Origin: Candidatus Zixiibacteriota bacterium
GTDB lineage: Bacteria; Zixibacteria; MSB-5A5; GN15; FEB-12
Direction: 5' to 3'
Length of the DNA: 6,591 nt
NCBI GenBank assembly: GCA_003641415.1
Contig: QNAG01000155.1
Coordinates: 1 to 6,591, forward strand
Notes under the pieces: model-generated
The model's input: the letters and a program-made list of their open reading frames with translations, nothing else
The model's database searches: none
Told to the model about the DNA's origin: nothing
Made by a program: the position numbers and the translations under genes
In this document: piece by piece, positions 1-4,929 of the stretch
Numbering within the stretch: the first letter of the stretch is position 1
Layout of the letters: each line of letters begins with the position of its first letter

Positions 1-1
1 G

Positions 2-862
2 TATGTATCCTATTATCTCGACAAGCATCTCTGGTTGTATGACATCGCTGCAGACTCATCATGGCAAAGCGCAAAGTTTCATGGCACCAAATACGAGTGG
101 CTGAACGATAGCCAGGTTGTTTTTGCAGATAAGAATCTCGTAGGCTGGGGGGATACCTCTTATCACAGAGTGGAACTAGCCTATACAACCATTGGCAACA
201 GCGATAAGAGCATCGGTTTCGACTCCACCAAGGAGGTCATTATCCGGGAAATCTGGGGACCCCGGCTTGTATCAGATAATGTCGGGACAGTTGTTCTGCT
301 GATGGGTGATACGACATTCCCAATTTCAGTAAATTGGGAGCATCAGGAATCAAGAGCATCCCTGGCTTTCCGCGCCATCAGCCATTACCCGGTACTTTAC
401 TCTCATGGCAAACCATACTTTGAGGACACAGACATCTGGCTAATAGGCATTCATGGAGAGAAACTGCGCCGAGTTACATTGAACAAGAAATATAAGCTCC
501 CGGTTTTGTCGCCCAACGGATTTCTCATAACTGCTAGTGACGTAGGTGGTAACACAGTGATAATGGATACCAACGGCGTGGAACTGGCAAGTCTGTACCA
601 CGCCGATTGGGAGTTCTGGTCGCCGAACAGCGACGCTATTTACTTCGTTCGCATTGTTCAAGGTGATGGGGACATCATCGGTGGTGATTTGTACAGCTAT
701 CTGTTGGATTCCAAAGAACTTATACAACTCACCACAACACCAGACATTGTCGAAATGAAACCCTGCGTATCCCCAGATGGGACAATGTTGGCCTACCGAA
801 CCTATCACCGTGAGCCTGAGGGTATTGAGATACTTCTTCTCCCGGAGGGGGGAAGCAAATGA
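2..862 (+). CDS. TolB/PD40-like beta-propeller protein, C-terminal part (5' end outside window)
   Basis: The frame is open from base 2 (YVSYYLDKHLWLYDI...), so the true start lies left of the window and 286 residues are visible. A TTG at 35 lies inside the open frame and is probably internal. The protein shows repeated blades of the PD40/TolB type: a segment ending in D-x-W-L plus a strand, then a short loop with SPxG or SPxS and a hydrophobic strand. Examples in fragment numbering are LSPNGFLITAS near residue 170, FWSPNSDAIYFV near 205 and CVSPDGTMLAYRTY near 255, with DLYSYLLDSKELIQLT between the last two. Such propellers are usually periplasmic or extracellular and act in protein or ligand contact; no catalytic residues are visible. 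The stop overlaps the ATG of a signal-peptide ORF (ATGA), which suggests the two were co-translated. The exact family and partner are unknown to me. Confidence 0.85.
   Translation, partial: YVSYYLDKHLWLYDIAADSSWQSAKFHGTKYEWLNDSQVVFADKNLVGWGDTSYHRVELAYTTIGNSDKSIGFDSTKEVIIREIWGPRLVSDNVGTVVLLMGDTTFPISVNWEHQESRASLAFRAISHYPVLYSHGKPYFEDTDIWLIGIHGEKLRRVTLNKKYKLPVLSPNGFLITASDVGGNTVIMDTNGVELASLYHADWEFWSPNSDAIYFVRIVQGDGDIIGGDLYSYLLDSKELIQLTTTPDIVEMKPCVSPDGTMLAYRTYHREPEGIEILLLPEGGSK
844..852 (+). promoter_or_regulatory. Strong Shine-Dalgarno for the leader ORF at 859
   Basis: GGAGGGGGG lies six bases before the ATG at 859, inside the last codons of the propeller gene. It is one of the strongest purine-rich ribosome binding sites in the window. 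It supports 859 as a real translation start although the reading frame behind it is short. Confidence 0.6.
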
Positions 863-978
863 AACGCCTATTAACTTCCGTCGTAGTTTTTGGGGTCTTG
901 GCTTTTTCTGGTTCAGCTCAGTAGGGTGGAAGTATCCAATTGAAATGTCTACCTAATGCAGAATCACTGAAGGGTTAA
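859..978 (+). pseudogene. Truncated secreted-protein gene: signal peptide followed by in-frame TAG
   Basis: An ATG overlapping the propeller stop (ATGA) opens a 21-codon frame with a textbook Sec signal peptide: basic n-region MKRLL, hydrophobic core TSVVVFGVLAF, and c-region SGSA followed by Q, which fits signal peptidase I cleavage after the Ala. A TAG at 922-924 then stops it exactly one residue into the mature protein. Reading through the TAG, the same frame continues as GGSIQLKCLPNAESLKG to a TAA at 976-978, where it meets the 3' end of the oppositely oriented methyltransferase gene. From memory, exported proteins of some candidate phyla begin with a leader followed by AQGGSI, so this may be the stump of such a gene; that comparison is inference. 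The rest of the gene seems to be missing. It could instead be a genuine 21-residue peptide, but a signal peptide with no cargo makes this less likely. Confidence 0.5.
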
Positions 979-1607
979 GGGTTTACAGAACTAATTACAA
1001 TAAATGAACCTTGTCCATAACCATCTTTTACGGGTTCAATCTCCCTGATTTCATTCAATGGATGAAAGATTGTTTGGGCAAAATTGAAATGCTCAAAACC
1101 TGCCTGCTTCAGATGAAAAATAACTTCATCAACCGAATAGAAAGTGGCAACTTTGTAAAACTTATTTTCTCTCTTATTTTTTTCATACAACCTGCCAAGA
1201 GTAGAATTTTTATCTACAAACCCAATAATAAAATTCCCAGATTTTTTTAATACTCGGCGGGCTTCACGAAAAGCAATATCAATATCATCCAGAAAACATA
1301 TTGTCGTAACCATAAGAATAAAGTCAAACTGTGCATTTGCGAACGGAAGGTTTTCTGCAACACCACCAACTACTTCAATCCCCCTGTGTTTTGCAATTTC
1401 CCTCATGCGCGAGGACGGTTCAATTCCAAATTCGATGCCCAACGGGGCGGCAAATCGTGCACTACCCACGCCAACTTCAAGTCCATCTACACCTTTGGGT
1501 AATTTCCCTCTTATTGCATTTAATTCTGAAATGTAAGCAAAATGGTTCTTTTCAAACCAATCCTCATAGTCTGACGAATATTTATCAAATGGCTCTACTC
1601 TTACCAT
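975..1607 (-). CDS. Class I SAM-dependent methyltransferase (Methyltransf_11-like)
   Basis: A complete 210-residue protein with the Rossmann-fold SAM-binding layout. Motif I is LEVGVGSARFA (residues 43-53). The acidic residue closing strand 2 is E63 in GIEPSSRM. AENLPFANAQFDFILM (84-99) covers motifs II and III, and FREARRVLKKSGNFIIGF (113-130) is the typical Methyltransf_11 strand/helix. The C-terminal YSVDEVIFHLKQAGF (157-171) matches the family ending in which a helix precedes the last strands. The substrate cannot be inferred. The ATG at 1607 is the only reasonable start, though no clear Shine-Dalgarno precedes it. It lies 58 bases after the SEC-C gene in the same direction and is probably co-transcribed with it. 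The gene is much richer in A+T than the flanking operon (39 G+C in 120 bases counted at 1081-1200), which suggests acquisition from elsewhere. Confidence 0.93.
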   Translation of the reverse strand: MVRVEPFDKYSSDYEDWFEKNHFAYISELNAIRGKLPKGVDGLEVGVGSARFAAPLGIEFGIEPSSRMREIAKHRGIEVVGGVAENLPFANAQFDFILMVTTICFLDDIDIAFREARRVLKKSGNFIIGFVDKNSTLGRLYEKNKRENKFYKVATFYSVDEVIFHLKQAGFEHFNFAQTIFHPLNEIREIEPVKDGYGQGSFIVISSVNP

Positions 1608-1637
1608 GGTGAGATACTAACACTCTAAGTGGCTGAT

Positions 1638-1655
1638 AGAGATAAACTTATCTCT
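1638..1655. repeat. Perfect 8-bp inverted repeat between the SEC-C and methyltransferase genes
   Basis: AGAGATAA and TTATCTCT are exact reverse complements separated by two bases (AC). The site sits in the 58-base gap before the methyltransferase start. The two-base centre makes it look more like a dimeric protein binding site than an RNA hairpin. The T-run after it is short (TTTT on the plus strand), so it is a poor terminator. No regulator gene is visible nearby. Confidence 0.4.
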
Positions 1656-1665
1656 TTTATTTCTT

Positions 1666-1854
1666 TCACCCAGAGGTGGTGCATGTTGCCCCCATTATCT
1701 TGGCATTAAAATATTTCTGGTCTGCAGAGTAGTGACACTTCTTATATTTTTTGCCGCTACCACACCAGCAAAGATCGTTACGCCCAAGATTTATAGCAGA
1801 TTTTGGAGGATGCCTAAATAATTTATCTAAAAACCCCACAACTAATTCTTTCAA
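1666..1854 (-). CDS. Small SEC-C motif (zinc-binding) protein
   Basis: A 62-residue protein whose centre (about residues 24-43) reads GRNDLCWCGSGKKYKKCH, the SEC-C zinc motif C-x-C-x8-C-H found at the SecA C-terminus and at the N-terminus of some methionine aminopeptidases. In SecA this motif contacts SecB and ribosomal proteins; the role of free-standing small copies is not known. The N-terminal stretch MKELVVGFLDKLFRHPPK is basic and amphipathic. The start is TTG at 1854: an in-frame TAG lies two codons upstream and AGGTGG stands seven bases before it. It is the first gene of a two-gene minus-strand unit with the methyltransferase. An alternative is that it is the stump of a longer SEC-C protein, but it has its own ribosome binding site and stop. 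Confidence 0.85.
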   Translation of the reverse strand: MKELVVGFLDKLFRHPPKSAINLGRNDLCWCGSGKKYKKCHYSADQKYFNAKIMGATCTTSG

Positions 1855-1862
1855 TAGCTACA

Positions 1863-1885
1863 CCACCTAATTTTTTATCGGGTGG
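1863..1885 (-). promoter_or_regulatory. Ribosome binding site of the SEC-C gene, possibly held in a hairpin
   Basis: On the minus strand CCACC pairs exactly with the GGTGG of the Shine-Dalgarno, with a 13-base A/T-rich loop between them and one extra G-U pair at the base. Pairing would hide the ribosome binding site of the TTG-started gene. The stem is short, so this is only a possible translational control. Confidence 0.3.
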
Positions 1886-1961
1886 CTGTCCTGGAATAAA
1901 GCGATACATTGCCCTAAATTAAGCAACTGCTCGGAACTTAGCACCGCAAACTCTTTTATTA

Positions 1962-1990
1962 TATATACTTCATTTCTCCTTATTAGTCAA
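1962..1990 (-). promoter_or_regulatory. Sigma-70-like promoter for the SEC-C/methyltransferase unit
   Basis: Read on the minus strand, TTGACT (5 of 6 to the -35 consensus) is followed after exactly 17 bases by TATATATAAT, which contains TATATA in register and a perfect TATAAT four bases on. Transcription would begin near 1950-1955 and give a leader of about 100 bases before the SEC-C start. No other promoter of this quality is seen in the AT-rich stretch. Confidence 0.5.
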
Positions 1991-2158
1991 TCTTTTTCGA
2001 TGAGCTCCTGTTAATCTCTCAGAAAACAGTATCAAACACTTGATCCGTTCAAACTCAAACAACATATTGAACGACAACTGAAGGCTATATTCAGACTGGT
2101 TACGGTAACCTCTAATGTGAGAAAACGTCCCTAACCGATACTTAACCTTCGGTAACAT
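1970..2158 (-). CDS. Possible small hypothetical protein (62 aa), doubtful
   Basis: An ATG-started frame gives 62 residues, rich in basic and aromatic residues, ending in KRLTNKEK. I recognise no domain, signal peptide or membrane segment. A weak GAAAG stands directly against the ATG, so ribosome binding is not well supported. The stop overlaps the promoter of the SEC-C gene. Nothing competes on the other strand and codon use is not absurd, so it may be a real small gene, a remnant or chance. It lies in a stretch with several inverted repeats (2046-2073 and 2098-2110 fall inside it). Confidence 0.2.
   Translation of the reverse strand: MLPKVKYRLGTFSHIRGYRNQSEYSLQLSFNMLFEFERIKCLILFSERLTGAHRKRLTNKEK
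2046..2073. repeat. Perfect 7-bp inverted repeat, 14-base spacer
   Basis: CGTTCAA and TTGAACG are exact reverse complements. A second small palindrome, GGTTAC-g-GTAACC, lies at 2098-2110. In a stretch this long one such pair is expected by chance about half the time, so each is weak evidence by itself. Confidence 0.25.
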
Positions 2159-2355
2159 CTTTCAATGAGACAACGCGAGTAGAGCAATATAGAAATGTCC
2201 TATTTTTGGTAAGATAGTTGTAAGTCAAGCCACCGGGCTTCCCACAGACAGTAGGTAAAGCGGTCTGCCGCTTGATAATGAAACAGGATAGACGCCCTTC
2301 GACAGAGTGGTACGCTCAACCTAGGGGCTTGTTGAGAACCCCCGTTTTCTTATTG
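2159..2355. other. Gene-poor stretch with tandem hairpins
   Basis: No gene can be supported here. Plus-strand hairpins follow one another: AAGCC-accg-GGCTT (2227-2240), AAGCGG-tctg-CCGCTT (2258-2273), a compound stem 2294-2328 (GCCCTT pairing with AGGGGC around an inner GAGTG-gta-CGCTC), and a terminator-like stem at 2324-2343. On the minus strand one frame is open without a clear start codon from 2315 to a TAA at 2142-2144 and contains TVCGKPGGLTYNYLTKNR; I cannot assign it. I looked for RNase P, tmRNA, SRP and tRNA signatures and saw none. A non-coding RNA, a decayed mobile element or an intergenic repeat are all possible. Confidence 0.35.
2324..2351 (+). terminator. Terminator-like hairpin with T-rich tail
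   Basis: GGGGCTT pairs with GAACCCC over a five-base loop (one C-A mismatch and a G-U pair), followed by CGTTTTCTT. The GGGG arm can pair instead with the GCCCTT at 2294-2299. No plus-strand gene is seen directly before it, so it would end an RNA of unknown nature. Confidence 0.35.
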
Positions 2356-2508
2356 TTATCTATTAGTGGTCAAGATATGAGCCGTCGGCGTGTATTGGTG
2401 GTCAGGTGGGCTCAGAATACGCGGAATCGCACCTGAAATGGCTTCATACAGCACTCTGAGCAGAGATAGACCCTCAGGGAGAGCCCCGAGTCGCTTGAGA
2501 TTGATCAC
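2356..2508 (-). CDS. Possible 50-residue ORF just after the pseudouridine synthase gene, doubtful
   Basis: A GTG five bases past the rluB stop opens a 50-residue frame (begins VINLKRLGALPEG, ends PTAHILTTNR) that stops at a TAA. The same frame is open further back, overlapping the rluB end. Its mixed codon use looks somewhat protein-like and its position suggests coupling to the operon, but the ribosome binding site is weak (GGA 12 bases upstream) and I recognise no family. A 7-bp inverted repeat (2402-2408 with 2430-2436) lies inside it and may be the real feature. Confidence 0.2.
   Translation of the reverse strand: MINLKRLGALPEGLSLLRVLYEAISGAIPRILSPPDHQYTPTAHILTTNR
2402..2436. repeat. Perfect 7-bp inverted repeat downstream of rluB
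   Basis: TCAGGTG and CACCTGA are exact reverse complements with a 21-base spacer. There is no T-run on either side, so it is not a standard terminator for the operon. It could be a processing or stabilising stem at the operon's 3' end. Confidence 0.3.
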
Positions 2509-2513
2509 AGCCG

Positions 2514-3239
2514 CTATAATTCCACGAGTTCTTTCAGTTGCCGCACTTCGGTATCGGACAGATGCCGCCAGTTGCCTGGTTGTAAGCCCTTGACAGTCAA
2601 TCCGGCAAATTCAACCCGTCTAAGCTTGAAAACCGGATAACCAACAGCTTTGCAAAGCTGCTTCACTTCACGTTTGCGCCCTTCAGTTAACGTAAGTCTT
2701 ATATGAGTATTGTTATGGGTATAACCCAAAATCTGCACTTCTGCCCGTCCGGTAGCGCCGTCTTCAAGTTTGATACCCCTGCTGATCCGCTCGGCGGCAG
2801 ACATCACAAAACGACCACGCACCTGAGCCTCGTAAATCTTGGGTACCTGGTAACGGGGATGAGTAAGACGGTAGGCCAGATCACCATCGTTAGTGAGCAG
2901 CAAGACTCCATCAGTGTCGTAATCCAGACGCCCAATGGGGAAAACCCGATGTTTAAGATTCTTAAAGAAGTTGGCTACTGTTTTTCGTCGGAAAGGGTCA
3001 TGCAGGGTAGTCATTACCCTGCGAGGTTTGTACAGCAAAACATACAATTTCTCCTGAACCGGTGAAACAATAGCGCCGTCTACCTTGACAACATCGCGCT
3101 CGTCATCAATGATGACGCCCTTTTCATCGACAACCTTATCATTGACAACAACGCGTTTCTGAGAAATGAGCGCATCGGCACCCCTGCGTGAAGTGACTCC
3201 GCATAGTGAAAGATACTTGTTTATGCGTACTGAGGGCAT
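2514..3239 (-). CDS. rluB: 23S rRNA pseudouridine synthase, RsuA/RluB family
   Basis: A complete 241-residue protein that converts uridine to pseudouridine in rRNA. An N-terminal S4 RNA-binding domain spans about residues 4-55 (RINKYLSLCGVTSRRGAD). The catalytic motif GRLDYDTDGVLLLTNDGDLA (103-122) carries the active-site Asp D106. The family's C-terminal signature EGRKREVKQLCKAVGYPV lies at 186-203 and is followed by FKLRRVEFAGL. The length fits RluB/RsuA-type enzymes. RluB is preferred because of its position after scpB, which is common for this gene; RsuA or RluE-type specificity cannot be excluded by sight. The ATG at 3239 is preceded by GGGATGG. It lies 77 bases after scpB and is probably the last clear gene of the trpS-scpA-scpB transcript. 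Confidence 0.93.
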   Translation of the reverse strand: MPSVRINKYLSLCGVTSRRGADALISQKRVVVNDKVVDEKGVIIDDERDVVKVDGAIVSPVQEKLYVLLYKPRRVMTTLHDPFRRKTVANFFKNLKHRVFPIGRLDYDTDGVLLLTNDGDLAYRLTHPRYQVPKIYEAQVRGRFVMSAAERISRGIKLEDGATGRAEVQILGYTHNNTHIRLTLTEGRKREVKQLCKAVGYPVFKLRRVEFAGLTVKGLQPGNWRHLSDTEVRQLKELVEL

Positions 3240-3316
3240 AATCCATCCCGCAGAAGCTATTGCACAAGTTGTGAAGTCCGACTGAAATTCGAGATATAAT
3301 CGTAGTGACTGCTTTG

Positions 3317-4117
3317 CTAAGGTGTGGAATCGGCTGTCACATCCATATCAACAATCAAATTTTCCGACTGCTCCTCGCCATCATTATCCGAACTTACTTC
3401 TTCCCCTGAAGAGATAGCCGGAGCTTCAGTATTTTCTATGTGCGCACTGTTCTCTTCTTTATTGTTCTCTGATTCACGACGGGAGCTCGGATCGAAGGTA
3501 CCATCAGCCACGTTAAGCTTTTGCTGCATTTGCGCATCAAGAGCATCGGGGTTAAGGTTCAATTGTACTTGATCCTGAGGTTCAACAGCCCTGATAAGTT
3601 CTTCAATTTCAGACATTTTCGGTAAATCATCAAGCCGCGCCAGCCCAAAGAATTTAAGGAACTCATCGGTAGTGCCATACTGGAGTGGGCGTCCGACAGT
3701 ATCAGCACGCCCCTTTATTGCTAACATTTTCTTTTCCAGCAAGTTGTGGAGAACACCATCCGATGCTACCCCGCGAATATGTTCAATTTCCGCTTTTGTC
3801 ACCGGTTGGCGATAGGCTGTTATAGCCAGTGTTTCCAAGGCAGCTCGGGTAAGACGCATCTTGCGTCGGCGAGCAAAAAGTTCCTCAACAAATCCAGTAA
3901 ATTCCGGCAAAATATAAAACTGGTACCCACCAGCCAGCTCTCTGATACGATAGCTGCCGCCAGTCTCCATATAACGGTTGTTCAATTCAGCTACCGCCTT
4001 GCCTACCTGACTTGGTGTCATCTCATCGATAAGACCAGCAATACGTCGAACCGGCAACGGCTCCGGCGAAGCTAGAATCAACGCTTCAACTACCGATTTC
4101 TGGTATCCATTGTCCAT
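3317..4117 (-). CDS. scpB: Segregation and condensation protein B
   Basis: A complete 266-residue ScpB, the winged-helix (kite) subunit that dimerises, binds the kleisin ScpA and completes the SMC condensin acting on the nucleoid. Two winged-helix domains are readable: residues about 5-85 (VVEALILASPEPLPVRRIAGLI) and about 86-165, with the family signature RAALETLAITAYRQPVTKAE (91-110), IEHIRGV (111-117), GRPLQYGTTDEFLKFFGL (142-159) and DLPKMSE. From about residue 175, and above all after 205, there is a polar, mostly acidic tail rich in Ser, Glu, Asp and Asn, which is likely disordered and longer than in many homologues. The start overlaps the scpA stop (TAATG) and has GGTGAT six bases ahead, so translation is coupled. 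Confidence 0.96.
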   Translation of the reverse strand: MDNGYQKSVVEALILASPEPLPVRRIAGLIDEMTPSQVGKAVAELNNRYMETGGSYRIRELAGGYQFYILPEFTGFVEELFARRRKMRLTRAALETLAITAYRQPVTKAEIEHIRGVASDGVLHNLLEKKMLAIKGRADTVGRPLQYGTTDEFLKFFGLARLDDLPKMSEIEELIRAVEPQDQVQLNLNPDALDAQMQQKLNVADGTFDPSSRRESENNKEENSAHIENTEAPAISSGEEVSSDNDGEEQSENLIVDMDVTADSTP

Positions 4118-4929
4118 TAGCTTATCACCATTTCTGCTTCAGGTTCTGCGAATTCAATGATGTCTACAGGTAGACGGGGAGTACTAAAATCCTTTCCTCG
4201 GTAAACACGCATTTCACCAAATAACACCGATTGACAAACTGACACACGATGGTTGCGCACAAGCTCAAGAAGAGCAAGAAAAGTAACAATTGCTACAATG
4301 TGTCGGGGGATATCAGCAAACAGCTCTGAGAAAGTCGCAAATTCACGTTGTCGGAGCATTGCCATAATAACAGTAATTCTATCTTCAATAGAAACCTCTT
4401 CAGGATCGACATTATGAAAAGTCTCATCGCGGCGAGCAGTCAGGACTTCCTTAAAAGCCGTCAACAATTCAAATAACGTTGTCCCTGGCGATAGATCAAC
4501 TTTGGTATCAATCTTTTCAACCGGCGATGGCGGAACGTAGTTGCGCTCTTCAATCAATGCCTTATCGCGCAGAATTTCGCCAGCTTCACGATACTTACGG
4601 TACTCGATCAACGCCATAATTAATTCTTCGCGCGGATCGATCTCATCTGGATCGGATTCGTTCCGTGGCAGAAGCAATCGAGCTTTGATGCGGATCAAAG
4701 TGGCTGCCATTAACACAAATTCACCGGCGACATCGAGATTTAACTCCTGCATCAATTCCATATACTTCAAATACTGACTCGTCACACGCGACAGAGAAAT
4801 ATCGTAGATATCGACTTCTTCCTTCTTTATAAGAAACAGCAGAAGATCAAGCGGTCCATTGAAAGCCGGAAGATCAACACGATAGTCCTGGTGTATTTGG
4901 TTTGCGGTTATATTCATATTGATATTCAT
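4117..4929 (-). CDS. scpA: Segregation and condensation protein A (kleisin)
   Basis: A complete 270-residue kleisin that bridges the SMC heads and binds ScpB. The N-terminal domain shows the family signature PAFNGPLDLLLFLIKKEEVD (21-40) then IYDISLSRVTSQYLKYM, and LMAATLIRIKARLLLP (73-88), the helices that bind the SMC neck. A linker of about residues 90-180 contacts ScpB. The C-terminal winged helix, which binds the SMC cap, is IEDRITVIMAMLRQ (181-194) to VLFGEMRVYRG. The annotated ATG at 4929 overlaps the trpS stop (ATGA). A second ATG, at 4917 (Met5), lies 12 bases after the GAGG that abuts the first; neither spacing is ideal, so the start may be either one. This does not alter the domains. 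Confidence 0.96.
   Translation of the reverse strand: MNINMNITANQIHQDYRVDLPAFNGPLDLLLFLIKKEEVDIYDISLSRVTSQYLKYMELMQELNLDVAGEFVLMAATLIRIKARLLLPRNESDPDEIDPREELIMALIEYRKYREAGEILRDKALIEERNYVPPSPVEKIDTKVDLSPGTTLFELLTAFKEVLTARRDETFHNVDPEEVSIEDRITVIMAMLRQREFATFSELFADIPRHIVAIVTFLALLELVRNHRVSVCQSVLFGEMRVYRGKDFSTPRLPVDIIEFAEPEAEMVIS
4124..4129 (-). promoter_or_regulatory. Shine-Dalgarno of scpB inside the end of scpA
   Basis: GGTGAT on the minus strand, six bases before the scpB ATG, matches the 3' part of the AGGAGGTGAT anti-SD complement. With the TAATG overlap it explains how ScpB is made in step with ScpA. Confidence 0.55.

Noticed and set aside
440..808. Minus-strand ORF of 122 codons opposite the propeller gene
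   Set aside because: Shadow of the PD40 propeller frame, which has recognisable blade repeats.
925..974. Terminator between the propeller/leader pair and the methyltransferase
   Set aside because: No GC-rich stem followed by a T-run is visible on either strand.
970..983. Tandem AAGGGTT repeat
   Set aside because: Only two copies of seven bases at a gene end; too short to mean anything by itself.
2098..2110. GGTTAC-g-GTAACC palindrome
   Set aside because: Short palindrome with a one-base centre; expected to occur by chance in a stretch of this length, with only a partial second GGTAAC at 2151.
2159..2355. RNase P RNA, tmRNA or SRP RNA
   Set aside because: The conserved cores (for example GAGGAAAGTCC of RNase P or the tmRNA tRNA-like ends) are absent on both strands.
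2400..2440. tRNA-like GGTGCGATTCC on the minus strand
   Set aside because: It resembles a T-loop (GGTTCGAATCC) only loosely; no five-base T stem, anticodon arm or acceptor stem can be built around it.
2390..2593. Plus-strand ORF of 67 codons starting MYWWSGGLRIRG
   Set aside because: It overlaps the conserved C-terminus of the pseudouridine synthase on the other strand, has no ribosome binding site and resembles no family.
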